NCBI GenBank assembly: GCA_044449065.1
Contig: JBIOHP010000025.1
Location: 1 to 57,805 of the forward strand
Length of the DNA: 57,805 bases
Reading direction: 5' to 3'
From: JBIOHP01 sp044449065
GTDB lineage: Bacteria; Bacteroidota; Ignavibacteria; UBA10030; SZUA-254
Made by a program: the position numbers and the translations under genes. The notes beneath the pieces are model-generated. The model made no database searches. It was not told the DNA's origin and worked only from the letters and a program-made list of their open reading frames with translations. Shown here piece by piece: positions 17,176 through 26,357 of the stretch; position 1 is the first letter of the stretch, and every line of letters starts with the position of its first letter.

Positions 17176-19764
17176 CTATTTCTTCTTCTTACCCTTTCCC
17201 TTAACCTCTTTCGTTTTTTCGGGTTTGGCTTTTTCGGCTTTACCTTTTTTCTCTTCTTTCTTCGGTTCTTCAAAGAGCGATGGCTGGTTGTCCGTTTTGG
17301 CGAGCTCTTCTGGTTCGGCGGTCTTGCCGTTCTCTTCCTCTTCCGAAGGCACTGCGGCGACTGCTGAAATTTTGTCTTTGTCGTCGAGGCGGATGAGGCG
17401 CACGCCCTGCGTGTTCCTGCCCGCCACGCGGATGGTTTTCGCCGGCTGGCGGATGACTATGCCCTGCTCGGTTACAACTACGATGTCGTCATTTTCAAGT
17501 ACTTCCCTGATTGCGACCATCTTTCCTGTTTTGTCGGTGCTCTTGAGCGTGATAACGCCCTTGCCGCCGCGGTGGCTTGTGCGGTATTCGTCAAGGTCGC
17601 TGCGTTTGCCGAAGCCGTTCTCGGTCGCCACAAGAATCGTTGTCGTCCTGCGTTTGATCGCTACGGCGCCGATAACCTTATCGCCTTTGCCGAGCCGGAT
17701 AGCGCGGACGCCGGTCGAGGTTCTTCCCACAGCCCGTCCTTCTTTCTCATCGAAGCGTATCGCCATGCCGAAATTCGTGCCGATGACGATTTCCTGCGTG
17801 CCGTCGGTGAGTTTTACGTCGGTCACCGCGTCGCCCTTCTGAAGGTTGATGGCGGCAATGCCGTTCTTCCGGACGTTGCTGTATTCGGAAAGAGGAGTTT
17901 TTTTAATCAATCCCTTCTCGGTGAACATTGCGACAAAATGCGTCTCGTCGAATTCCTGAACCGTCACGAATGACGCAATCGTCTCATCCTGCTGTTTTTC
18001 AATCAGGTTGATGATCGATTTTCCGCGCGTCGCCCTGCCTCCTTCCGGTATCTCGAAGACCTTGAGCCAGTAACACCTTCCTTTATCGGTGAAGAAGAGA
18101 ATATAGTTATGCGTCGACGCGATGAACATGTGCTCGATGAAATCGTCCTCTTTCGTCGTGGCGCCGGTGACGCCTTTGCCGCCGCGCGACTGCCTGCGGT
18201 AACCCGAGACCGGGAACCGCTTGATGAATCCGCCGTGGCTGACGGTGATGACGACGTCTTCCTCGGCGATCATGTCTTCGATGCTGAACTCTTCATAATC
18301 GTAGACGATTTCCGTGCGGCGTTCGTCGCCGTATTTTTTCTTGATCTCCAGCAGCTCTTCCTTGATGATCTGCATCTGGAGTTTTTTGCTGGAGATGATC
18401 GATCTCAATCTCTCGATCAGCTTGATGGTCTCTTTGTATTCTTCTTCAATTTTCTTCCGTTCAAGACCGGTGAGCCGCTGGAGGCGCATATCGAGGATGG
18501 CTTTCGCTTGAATCTCGGAAAGCTTGAATTTTTTCATCAAACCTTCCTGAGCGGTGGGGACGTCTTTCGATTTTTTTATCAGCTTGATGATCTCGTCGAT
18601 ATTATCGAGCGCGATAATGTATCCTTCGAGGATGTGAGCGCGTCTCTCCGCCTCGTCAAGCTCGAATTTTGCCCTGCGGACGATGACGACATTGCGGTGC
18701 TCAATAAAATGATCGATGATCTGCCGGAGGGTGAGGATTTGCGGCTTGCCATCCACAAGCGCGAGCATGATGACGCCGAACGTCGTCTGCATCTGTGTCT
18801 GCTTGTAGAGGTTGTTCAACACCACTTCGGCGTTCGCATCCCGCTTCAGCTCGATAACGACGCGGAGACCGTCGCGATCGGATTCATCGCGGATATCGGA
18901 GATATCGTCGATTTTCTTTTCGTGCACCAATTCGGCAATGCGCTCGATGAGACTCGCCTTGTTCACCTGGTAGGGAATTTCCGTAATCACGATGCTCTGG
19001 CGTTCGTTCTTGCCGGTTTCGATTTTCGCTTTTGCGCGGACAATGATCTTGCCGCGCCCCTCTTTGTATGCGGATTTTACTCCTTCATACCCATAGATGA
19101 TGCCGCCGGTCGGGAAATCCGGAGCTTTGATAATCTTCAATAATTTTTCAACCGGGAGCGAAGGATTATCGATTACAGCGACACATCCATCGATTACTTC
19201 GGTCAGATTATGCGGCGGGATATTCGTGGTCATGCCGACCGCGATGCCCGACGTGCCGTTTACCAGGAGGTTGGGAACCATCGCCGGCAGCACCGTCGGC
19301 TCTTTTAATGTATCGTCAAAATTTGGAGCGAACTCTACCGTATTTTTATCAAGGTCGCGGAGCATCTCTTCGGCGATGCGGGAGAGGCGCGCCTCTGTGT
19401 AACGCATTGCCGCGGGAGAATCGCCGTCGACAGATCCGAAATTTCCCTGCCCGTCAACGAGAGGGTACCGGAGAGAAAAATCCTGCGCCATGCGGACCAT
19501 CGTATCATAGACGGCGGTATCGCCGTGGGGATGGTACTTGCCGAGCACCTCGCCGACGATACGCGCGCTTTTCTTGTATGCACGGTTTGCCGCAAGTCCC
19601 AGATCGTTCATGCCGTAGAGCACGCGACGATGGACGGGTTTCAATCCATCACGCACATCGGGGAGCGCCCGCGCAACGATGACGCTCATCGCGTAATCGA
19701 TGTACGAGCCCTTCATTTCTTCTTCAATATCTACGGGTATTATTTTTTCACTTATTGTAGCCAT
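17176..19764 (-). CDS. gyrA: DNA gyrase subunit A
   Basis: Breakage-reunion subunit of gyrase, introducing negative supercoils with GyrB. It has 862 residues. The winged-helix region holds PVHRRVLYGM, and the catalytic tyrosine is Tyr122 (AAMRYTEAR), the same number as in E. coli. The C-terminal pinwheel has the GyrA box QSRGGKG, which separates it from ParC. Position 83 of the quinolone region is Thr (HGDTAVYDT) instead of Ser; Asp87 is kept. The C-terminal 60 residues are a Lys/Glu-rich tail. Three unrelated genes separate it from gyrB. Confidence 0.97.
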   Translation of the reverse strand: MATISEKIIPVDIEEEMKGSYIDYAMSVIVARALPDVRDGLKPVHRRVLYGMNDLGLAANRAYKKSARIVGEVLGKYHPHGDTAVYDTMVRMAQDFSLRYPLVDGQGNFGSVDGDSPAAMRYTEARLSRIAEEMLRDLDKNTVEFAPNFDDTLKEPTVLPAMVPNLLVNGTSGIAVGMTTNIPPHNLTEVIDGCVAVIDNPSLPVEKLLKIIKAPDFPTGGIIYGYEGVKSAYKEGRGKIIVRAKAKIETGKNERQSIVITEIPYQVNKASLIERIAELVHEKKIDDISDIRDESDRDGLRVVIELKRDANAEVVLNNLYKQTQMQTTFGVIMLALVDGKPQILTLRQIIDHFIEHRNVVIVRRAKFELDEAERRAHILEGYIIALDNIDEIIKLIKKSKDVPTAQEGLMKKFKLSEIQAKAILDMRLQRLTGLERKKIEEEYKETIKLIERLRSIISSKKLQMQIIKEELLEIKKKYGDERRTEIVYDYEEFSIEDMIAEEDVVITVSHGGFIKRFPVSGYRRQSRGGKGVTGATTKEDDFIEHMFIASTHNYILFFTDKGRCYWLKVFEIPEGGRATRGKSIINLIEKQQDETIASFVTVQEFDETHFVAMFTEKGLIKKTPLSEYSNVRKNGIAAINLQKGDAVTDVKLTDGTQEIVIGTNFGMAIRFDEKEGRAVGRTSTGVRAIRLGKGDKVIGAVAIKRRTTTILVATENGFGKRSDLDEYRTSHRGGKGVITLKSTDKTGKMVAIREVLENDDIVVVTEQGIVIRQPAKTIRVAGRNTQGVRLIRLDDKDKISAVAAVPSEEEENGKTAEPEELAKTDNQPSLFEEPKKEEKKGKAEKAKPEKTKEVKGKGKKKK

Positions 19765-19994
19765 GATGTCGTTGCAATGTTTTCTATAAAATTAACTGTC
19801 GTTGATTACTTAATACTTGTGTTGCAAGCCCACCCTTGACCCGCCGCTGTGGGTCTTCCCCTCTCCCGACTGCTGTCGGGACGGGGAAACGCTTCGATGA
19901 AGGTTTTGCAAATTTCCGGCACTACATTATCAAATTAGTACTCTGTAAAATTATTTGATTAAGATTTCTTTGTAATTCACAAACAAAAAAATTT

Positions 19995-20396
19995 TCACCA
20001 ATTTATTTCTATGTTTGCACCTTCTTGTTGTTTGGTTGCAACATAGATTTTTTTTAGGTGCAGCTCAACAACCTGTGAATCGCTGCACTTGGGAAAAGGG
20101 GCACCGGCGGGAAGATCATTTATTGAATTCCCATTCTTTTTATTTGATCTCGAATCCTTTTTATAGAGAGTATTAAGCGTAGACACCGCCAGATTGTCGA
20201 TATCGGGTTCTTTTGTAATTTGTTTATTTAAGAAAAAATCTATTGAAATCCGAAATTCTGTTTGCTTGTTTACATCATTAACCATATCCCGATAATTCTC
20301 TGCGGAAGCAGCAACCGCGTTTCGCCAATCCCTCTCTCCGTTGTTGCCATACGCAGTTGGTGTTGAACCGCATACTCTAATTGTTACTGAACCCAT
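19995..20396 (-). CDS. RusA-like Holliday-junction resolvase fold protein
   Basis: A 133-residue protein. The middle reads EPDIDNLAVSTLNTL and then CSDSQVVELHLKKIYV, which matches the RusA family pattern PDxDNL...LDAL...DDxQVxxLxxxK. The two DxD-like acidic sites that bind Mg2+ are present. The N-terminus is unlike typical RusA (GSTPTAYGNNGERDWRNAV), so the substrate may differ. RusA proteins are typical of phages and integrated elements. It follows the UDG-like gene after a 194-bp gap filled with repeats. Confidence 0.65.
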   Translation of the reverse strand: MGSVTIRVCGSTPTAYGNNGERDWRNAVAASAENYRDMVNDVNKQTEFRISIDFFLNKQITKEPDIDNLAVSTLNTLYKKDSRSNKKNGNSINDLPAGAPFPKCSDSQVVELHLKKIYVATKQQEGANIEINW

Positions 20397-20433
20397 AATT
20401 ATTTTCCTTCTTATTACATTAACTTTATCGTTT

Positions 20434-20546
20434 GAAACCCCCTTGTCAAAGGGGGACGGGGGGTTTCATTGAATATTATTTGCTATTGCTCAAAACCCCC
20501 TCCGCCTTCGGCGGCATCCCCCTTTGACAAGGGGGAACAGCGGGTT
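20434..20546. repeat. Two adjacent CCCCCTTGTCAAAGGGGG-type repeats
   Basis: Copy one is at 20434-20467 and copy two, in the opposite arrangement with a GCCTTCGGC arm, at 20491-20546. The core CCCTTGTCAAAGGG is a near-perfect palindrome. Other copies are at 42616-42650, 51441-51481 and 51517-51550. Confidence 0.75.
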
Positions 20547-20590
20547 TAACCTAAGTCGACTAAGAATAGATTAATTGCATTCGGTTAACT

Positions 20591-21355
20591 CTAAACTATA
20601 TGATTTGCATTCTCGAGTAACTTAGTTAGTGTTTCTTTTGCCCTTGGAGCAATTACATTCTCAAATTCCGCTGGCCATGGATTGTGTTCAGATTTCTTCA
20701 TCAAAATTCCCGGATGCGGCAATGAAATGGAATTAACATGTTGCGCACCAACAGTCAATTTTCTTGCATTTCCATCCATATAACTTTTCGCTTTTGATTC
20801 GCCGATACCGTCGTGAAGAATAGAAGTTACTTCTAATCCCAGCAAAATGATTGCGTAGGGCTTGGCGATCTCAATTTCCATCTCCAGCCACGTAATGCTC
20901 TTTTTTGCATAGCACTTGAATTTACTTCTATTTTCCTCAAGCATGGCATAACGCATTTCATCGAGTTTCTTGTAGCGCTCAACGTGTCCTTCTTTGAACA
21001 AAAACACTTTTACAAGGTCGGTGATCCAACAATCTTCTCTGTTAATGCCGATCTCCTTCAGGATTACGTCGTTCAGTTCTTTTCCTGATGGAATTGTCCT
21101 TGGTCTTGAACCGTCAAAATACGTTTCGGAGGAGAACGGCGAATCATTGTCATACAAAGGCGTATCGGAGATACCGTTCACGGTGAAGAATTTCGCCGAG
21201 GGATAAGCACCAACAATCATTATCTTGTTAATCGGCGTTTCAACGGGCACCAAGACATTAATGGGATTGCCGTATAAATATTTGTAATGTTCCGGATATT
21301 CAATCGAAGTTTTATAATCCGCAAAACACTTCTTCTGGTATTCCGAGATTGTCAT
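20591..21355 (-). CDS. Uracil-DNA-glycosylase-superfamily-like protein
   Basis: A 254-residue protein. IMIVGAYPSAKF matches the N-terminal UDG-fold motif (GxxPG/S), and SLPHPGILMKK matches the second motif, whose His acts in uracil recognition. The region between (CWITDLVKVFLFKEGH; YAIILLGLEVTS) follows the family-4/5-like order of strands. No FeS Cys quartet is evident. It begins 2 bp after a small upstream gene, so the two form an operon. It may remove a damaged or modified base; the exact substrate is not shown. Confidence 0.65.
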   Translation of the reverse strand: MTISEYQKKCFADYKTSIEYPEHYKYLYGNPINVLVPVETPINKIMIVGAYPSAKFFTVNGISDTPLYDNDSPFSSETYFDGSRPRTIPSGKELNDVILKEIGINREDCWITDLVKVFLFKEGHVERYKKLDEMRYAMLEENRSKFKCYAKKSITWLEMEIEIAKPYAIILLGLEVTSILHDGIGESKAKSYMDGNARKLTVGAQHVNSISLPHPGILMKKSEHNPWPAEFENVIAPRAKETLTKLLENANHIV

Positions 21356-21357
21356 CT

Positions 21358-21612
21358 TCAGTGTTCAATGATTTCAGGAGTGACTTTATGTCCATGTCGC
21401 ATCTTCTCTTTGATCACACCGTTCATAAGCCGCTGCATGATATTACATCTCTGGCGCAGCGTAAGGGACCGCATATATGCCACTTCGAATTCCAATTCTT
21501 TTTGCGGATCATCCTTCTCAAGCATAAGTATCCTTGCATGAGGTTGTTTAGATGATTTTTTTATCGCATGGGGTTTTCCGAGCGATGATATATTCTTTTT
21601 TTTATCCCTCAT
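21358..21612 (-). CDS. Small basic protein upstream of the UDG-like gene
   Basis: An 84-residue protein of unknown family. After a basic N-terminus it has a helical stretch ELEFEVAYMRSLTLRQRCNIMQRL and ends KMRHGHKVTPEIIEH. Small proteins with a similar ELEFE-AYxxSLT pattern occur in Bacteroidota/Chlorobiota upstream of nucleotidyltransferase-like genes. Here the partner is the UDG-like gene, 2 bp downstream. It could be an antitoxin or accessory subunit; this is inference. Confidence 0.55.
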   Translation of the reverse strand: MRDKKKNISSLGKPHAIKKSSKQPHARILMLEKDDPQKELEFEVAYMRSLTLRQRCNIMQRLMNGVIKEKMRHGHKVTPEIIEH

Positions 21613-21746
21613 TCTGTTCTCATCAAATTCAGTATCGTTTTCTGCCCACCCCTTGATCTCCTCCCGCGCAACGGGGGAAACGATCTTTAATCAGATCTTA
21701 GGGTTCGGCTGATTTATTCCTTAAGAATGAATATTATGAGTAATCA

Positions 21747-23783
21747 CTATACGTCCAAATTTCTCACGTACTTCGCGTTTTTATCGATAAAATCTCGGCG
21801 GGGCTCAACTTCATCGCCCATGAGGATGGTGAACGTGCGGTCGGCGTCGGCGGCATTCTCGATACCGACCTGTAGGATTGTCCGGGTTTCGGGATTCATC
21901 GTTGTCGACCAGAGCTGTTCGGGATTCATCTCTCCCAAACCTTTAAAGCGCGAGATAGCAACGCCGTTCGCGCTGATGTGGACTACCTCTTCACCTTCGG
22001 CTACCGTTTCTTCCACCTGCTGCTCGGTCGCTTTTCCTTTTTCACCTTTGATGCGCTTGACTATTTCATCGCGTTCATCTTCATCGTAAGCGTAAAATTC
22101 CTGTTTGCCTTTTTTCAATTTGAACAACGGCGGCTGGGCGATATAGACGTGACCCAGTTCAACGATCTCTTTCATGTAGCGATAGAACAACGTGAGGAGG
22201 AGCGTCCGGATATGCGAACCGTCTACGTCCGCGTCGCACATGATGATGATTTTGCCGTACCGTATTTTTGTTGCGTCGAAATCTTCGCCAACACCGGCGC
22301 CGATTGCCGTAAAAATGCAGCGTATCTCTTCGTTCTCCAGAATTTTATGGAGACGGGCTTTTTCCACGTTGAGAATTTTTCCTTTCAGCGGAAGAATTGC
22401 CTGAAAACGGCGGTCCCTGCCCTGCTTGGCGCTGCCGCCCGCCGAATCGCCCTCAACGAGATATAACTCGCAATGCTCGGGATCGTTGATAGAACAATCC
22501 GCCAGCTTGCCCGGGAGACTGGTCGATTCGAGAGCGCTTTTGCGGCGGGTAAGATCGCGCGCTTTGCGAGCGGCTTCCCGCGCTTCCGCCGCGCGGAGGC
22601 ATTTATCGATAATCTTTCTCGCGTCGGATGGATTTTCATCGAGCCATATCTGCAGGTGTTCGCTTGTAACCGATTCGACGATGCTTTTTATTTCGCTGTT
22701 GCCTAGTTTGGTTTTTGTCTGACCTTCAAATTGCGGCTCGGGCACTTTCGCGCTCAACACCGCAGTAAGCCCCTCGCGGAAATCATCGCCCGTCAACTGG
22801 ACGCCGTTTTCTTTAACGAAATTATTTTTTTGCGCGTAACTGTTAAGACTTCGCGTGAGGGACGACCGGAATCCCACCAAATGGGTTCCGCCTTCGATGG
22901 TGTTGATATTGTTGACGTACGTGAAAATATTTTCGGTATAATTATCATTGTACTGGAACGACACTTCAACCTCAACCATTCTGCCATGTTCGTCCTTTGC
23001 CTCACCCTTGGCGTAAAACGGTTTGCGGATGATGGAGGGGCGCTGCGAGTCGATATATTTGACAAATTCGACCAATCCACCCTTAAAATGGAATTCTTCC
23101 TGCCGTTCCTGCCCTTTCCGGAGATCGACAATACGTAATTTTACGTCGGGATTTAAGAACGCGAGCTCCCGCATACGCTCTGCAATCGTCTCAAATTTAA
23201 AGACACGATTCTTGAATATTTGCAAATCGGGGAGAAAGGTAACCAGAGTTCCGGTTTTTTTCTCGTCTGTTTTCCCGGTTTGTTTCACAGAAGCATCCGG
23301 CTTTCCCCGTTGAAATCTCTGGAATAATACCTTTCCATCACGGTACACTTCCACTTCCAGCCATTCTGAAAGCGCATTAACGACCGAAACGCCGACGCCA
23401 TGTAATCCGCCTGAAACCTTGTACGTGTTCTTATCAAATTTCCCGCCCGCATGGAGAACGGTCATCACGACCTCAAGCGCGGAACGTTTCTCGTCCTTGT
23501 GCATATCGGTTGGGATACCGCGTCCATCGTCGAGCACAGCCACCGATCCATCTTTATTGATTTTTACATCAATTGTGTGCGCGTACCCTGCAAGCGCTTC
23601 ATCGATGGAATTATCAAGAACCTCGTACACCAGATGATGAAGCCCGCGGATTGAGACATCGCCGATGTACATAGCGGGACGCTGACGCACCGGCTCAAGT
23701 CCTTTTAATACGGTGATATCGTCTGCGGTATAATTACCGTTGCCTTTTGATTTTGGTTTTACTTCTTCTTTGGTTTTTCCCAT
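21747..23783 (-). CDS. gyrB: DNA gyrase subunit B
   Basis: ATPase subunit of gyrase, 678 residues. The GHKL ATPase site is complete (EVLDNSIDEALAGY, DDGRGIPTD, GGLHGVGVSVVNALS). The TOPRIM domain has EGDSAGGSAKQGRDR and DADVDGSHI, and the C-terminal tail has GLGEMNPEQLW. It ends 134 bp before the small protein gene, and it starts 9 bp after the DUF721 gene in the origin-proximal operon. Confidence 0.97.
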   Translation of the reverse strand: MGKTKEEVKPKSKGNGNYTADDITVLKGLEPVRQRPAMYIGDVSIRGLHHLVYEVLDNSIDEALAGYAHTIDVKINKDGSVAVLDDGRGIPTDMHKDEKRSALEVVMTVLHAGGKFDKNTYKVSGGLHGVGVSVVNALSEWLEVEVYRDGKVLFQRFQRGKPDASVKQTGKTDEKKTGTLVTFLPDLQIFKNRVFKFETIAERMRELAFLNPDVKLRIVDLRKGQERQEEFHFKGGLVEFVKYIDSQRPSIIRKPFYAKGEAKDEHGRMVEVEVSFQYNDNYTENIFTYVNNINTIEGGTHLVGFRSSLTRSLNSYAQKNNFVKENGVQLTGDDFREGLTAVLSAKVPEPQFEGQTKTKLGNSEIKSIVESVTSEHLQIWLDENPSDARKIIDKCLRAAEAREAARKARDLTRRKSALESTSLPGKLADCSINDPEHCELYLVEGDSAGGSAKQGRDRRFQAILPLKGKILNVEKARLHKILENEEIRCIFTAIGAGVGEDFDATKIRYGKIIIMCDADVDGSHIRTLLLTLFYRYMKEIVELGHVYIAQPPLFKLKKGKQEFYAYDEDERDEIVKRIKGEKGKATEQQVEETVAEGEEVVHISANGVAISRFKGLGEMNPEQLWSTTMNPETRTILQVGIENAADADRTFTILMGDEVEPRRDFIDKNAKYVRNLDV

Positions 23784-23792
23784 AATCCTAAT

Positions 23793-24083
23793 TCATCTGA
23801 AAATAATGTCTTTAACAATTTCCTGATTCACGTACGCATTGATTTTTGCGATCAGCTCGGCTTTTAAAAAGATTAATTCATTTCGCCAGGTGGAACGTGT
23901 CACGTGGACGAATAATTTTCCTGATTCCAACCGCTCAGCAACCGTCACATTCGCAATTTGTTCGCCTACGATTATAGACCAATCATCCAGAATTTTAGTT
24001 TGATCCAGTTTAAGCTTTATACCAAGATCGTTGACCAGGTATGCAATTGCATTGCCCAGTGATGTTGATCCGTGCTTTTTCAC
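23793..24083 (-). CDS. dciA: DUF721 / DciA-family helicase loader
   Basis: A 96-residue protein of the DUF721 family: the N-terminal helix SLGNAIAYLVNDLGIKLKLDQ, then WSIIVGEQIANVTVAERLESGKLFVHVTRSTWRNELIFLKAELI, the KH-like core. DciA is the widespread bacterial loader of the DnaB helicase, used where DnaC/DnaI is absent. It overlaps the end of recF by 4 bp, as in many dnaA-dnaN-recF-DUF721-gyrB runs. Its function here follows from the family. Confidence 0.82.
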   Translation of the reverse strand: MKKHGSTSLGNAIAYLVNDLGIKLKLDQTKILDDWSIIVGEQIANVTVAERLESGKLFVHVTRSTWRNELIFLKAELIAKINAYVNQEIVKDIIFR

Positions 24084-25225
24084 GGCGCAACAAGCTCATG
24101 CTGTTCAACAACTCGTCCCTGATGGATATAAAATTTTTTAGATTGATCCATTAAGCCGGGGTGATCAAAATTGTGAAGCGACGTCGATGTAATAAATGTC
24201 TGGCTGACCTCGCCGACAAATTCAATGAGTTTCGCCGCGCGGTGTTCATCTAGCTCTGAGAAAACATCATCCAGAAGCATCATCGGCGTTTCATTGCACC
24301 GCTCTTTGAGATAATAGAATTCTGCCATCTTTAACGAAACGAGATACGTTTTATGCTGTCCTTGCGAGGCATATTTCCTCAAATCGTGTCCGTTGATTGA
24401 ACAGGCGAATTCATCGCGGTGTGGTCCCACCATCGTCACGCCGGTAGCAAGTTCCGCGCTCTTTTTCTCCCGTATTCCGGTCCAAAGGAGCTGACGGAAT
24501 TTTTCCTCTGTATCGATATCCGGCGTCGCGCTGTTCGGGACATATTCAATTGCCGGCGTTTCATCTTGACCAACAAGCCGGTTATAGGCGTGAAGAAAAT
24601 ATGATTGAAATTCATCGATAAATCTTTTCTTCCTCATCATGAGATATCCGCCTAACTGCACAAGCTGTTCATTCCATGGTTCGAGAAGCATCGTAGCATC
24701 CGCCTGCAATTCTCTGGCTTCAGTAAGGACGCGGTTTCGCTGCTTCACGGCGCGCCGGTACTCCATCAACGTCGTGAGATAGCCGGGATTTGACTGCGAG
24801 ATGACAAAATCGACAAATTTTCTTCTATCTCCCGGACTCCCAAGCGTAATCGGCGCGTGATCGGGCGAACAAATGACAACCGGGAATCTGCCAATGATAG
24901 CGGAAAATGTATCCAGCGGCTGGCGGTTTATGAATACTGCTTTTCTGCCTGTATTTTTATCATACGCGACGCGGAGCCGGTTTTCACTACCGCGATCAGA
25001 TATACATACACCCTCAATCTCGAACATGCTCTCGTCAAAATTCAAGACAACGACGTCGCTGCCGGCATAAAAACTTTTGGTCAGGCAGAGGTATGATATC
25101 GCCTCGACAACGTTCGTTTTACCCTGCCCGTTATCTCCTAAGAGGATATTCGATTTATCGGCAAACTCGAATTGTGAGTGAGTATGATTTCGAAAACTTC
25201 GCAGTGTCAGTGTTGTTAAACGCAT
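24080..25225 (-). CDS. recF: DNA replication and repair protein RecF
   Basis: SMC-like ATPase that helps load RecA at gapped DNA. It has 381 residues, the usual size. Walker A is GDNGQGKTN, the signature region QGQHKTYLVSLK, and Walker B MMLLDDVFSELDEHR with its D-loop. It starts 16 bp after dnaN and overlaps the next gene by 4 bp. Confidence 0.96.
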   Translation of the reverse strand: MRLTTLTLRSFRNHTHSQFEFADKSNILLGDNGQGKTNVVEAISYLCLTKSFYAGSDVVVLNFDESMFEIEGVCISDRGSENRLRVAYDKNTGRKAVFINRQPLDTFSAIIGRFPVVICSPDHAPITLGSPGDRRKFVDFVISQSNPGYLTTLMEYRRAVKQRNRVLTEARELQADATMLLEPWNEQLVQLGGYLMMRKKRFIDEFQSYFLHAYNRLVGQDETPAIEYVPNSATPDIDTEEKFRQLLWTGIREKKSAELATGVTMVGPHRDEFACSINGHDLRKYASQGQHKTYLVSLKMAEFYYLKERCNETPMMLLDDVFSELDEHRAAKLIEFVGEVSQTFITSTSLHNFDHPGLMDQSKKFYIHQGRVVEQHELVAP

Positions 25226-25241
25226 CTACTCCCATAAAACG

Positions 25242-26357
25242 TCATGCATTCAGCCGAACCGGCATGACGAGCATTAAAATATCTTCGCCCTTTTCCTGAG
25301 TCTCCGGCTTCACGATTGCCGCGCGCGATGGCGAACTCATTAAGAATTGGACGCGGCCCGTATTAATATGCGATAACACATCAACGATGTATGAGGAATT
25401 AAACCCGATTGCCATTGGATCGGCAGCGTATTCGGCGGTGAGTTTTTCGTGAGCTTCAGAACCGAAATCAATATCTTCCGCCGAAACGGTGACGCAATTT
25501 TTTGTCATACCCAGACGAACCTGCCGGGTTGTGGAGCTGGCGTATAAAGCGGTTCGCCGCACCGATGATAGAAGTTGATCTTTATCGACGATGATTGTTT
25601 TTTCATTATCGAGAGGTAGAACGCTCTCATAGTTTGGGTATTTTTCTTCAATGATTTTTGTAATTAGCGTGATGGAGCCCAATGAAAACATTGCATGGCG
25701 TTCGCTGAACGATATTTTGCTATCCTTAGAATCGGTTGATTTCACGACAAGGTTTAGCGCTTTTGCGGGTATGATGACGTCTCTCGTAACATCACCCAAC
25801 GATAGGGATGTATTAATAAACCGGACAAGCCGATGACCATCGGTAGCGGCGAGGCGTAACTCCTTCTTGCTGATCTGGAATAACACCCCCATCATTGCGG
25901 GCCTCAGTTCGTCAACGCTGACTGCAAATAAAGTTGTGTTAATTAACCGGCGAAGAGTTTCGTTGCCAATGGTAATTTCATCCTGACCTTTAAATTCCGG
26001 AATAGCCGGATAATTTTCGCTCGATTCTCCCGTGAGCTTATATTCGCCATTCTCCGTCGTCATATCAATTTTATTACTGTTTAAATCCACCTGGAACTCT
26101 AATGACGCGAGAGGCAATGCGCGGGTTGTCTCCATGAGCTTTTTAGCCGGGACGGCAATCTTTCCATTTCGTGACCCTTTCACTTCAATGGAAACAGACA
26201 TGGATATTTCAAGATCGGTTGCAGTGATCTTGAGGTTGTTTCCGTTCAACTCAAATAGAAAATTCTCTAGAATTGGGAGCGTTGACTTGGATGGAATTAC
26301 GCCTCCAATGTTTGCTAAACACTTTTGCAGTTCACCAATTGCAACGGTAAATTTCAT
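25242..26357 (-). CDS. dnaN: DNA polymerase III sliding clamp (beta subunit)
   Basis: Ring-shaped processivity clamp, 371 residues, with three repeats of the clamp fold. Landmarks are PSKSTLPILENFLFE in domain 1, TDGHRLVRF in domain 2, and the C-terminal LVMPVRLN that forms the partner-binding pocket (family consensus MPMR/MPVRL). The 370-bp gap upstream of it is part of the proposed origin. Confidence 0.97.
   Translation of the reverse strand: MKFTVAIGELQKCLANIGGVIPSKSTLPILENFLFELNGNNLKITATDLEISMSVSIEVKGSRNGKIAVPAKKLMETTRALPLASLEFQVDLNSNKIDMTTENGEYKLTGESSENYPAIPEFKGQDEITIGNETLRRLINTTLFAVSVDELRPAMMGVLFQISKKELRLAATDGHRLVRFINTSLSLGDVTRDVIIPAKALNLVVKSTDSKDSKISFSERHAMFSLGSITLITKIIEEKYPNYESVLPLDNEKTIIVDKDQLLSSVRRTALYASSTTRQVRLGMTKNCVTVSAEDIDFGSEAHEKLTAEYAADPMAIGFNSSYIVDVLSHINTGRVQFLMSSPSRAAIVKPETQEKGEDILMLVMPVRLNA

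Noticed and set aside
18109..19143. 344-codon plus-strand ORF across gyrA
   Set aside because: It is a shadow on the opposite strand of gyrA, with the Asp/Phe/Leu-rich bias expected from antisense of a Glu/Lys-rich gene.
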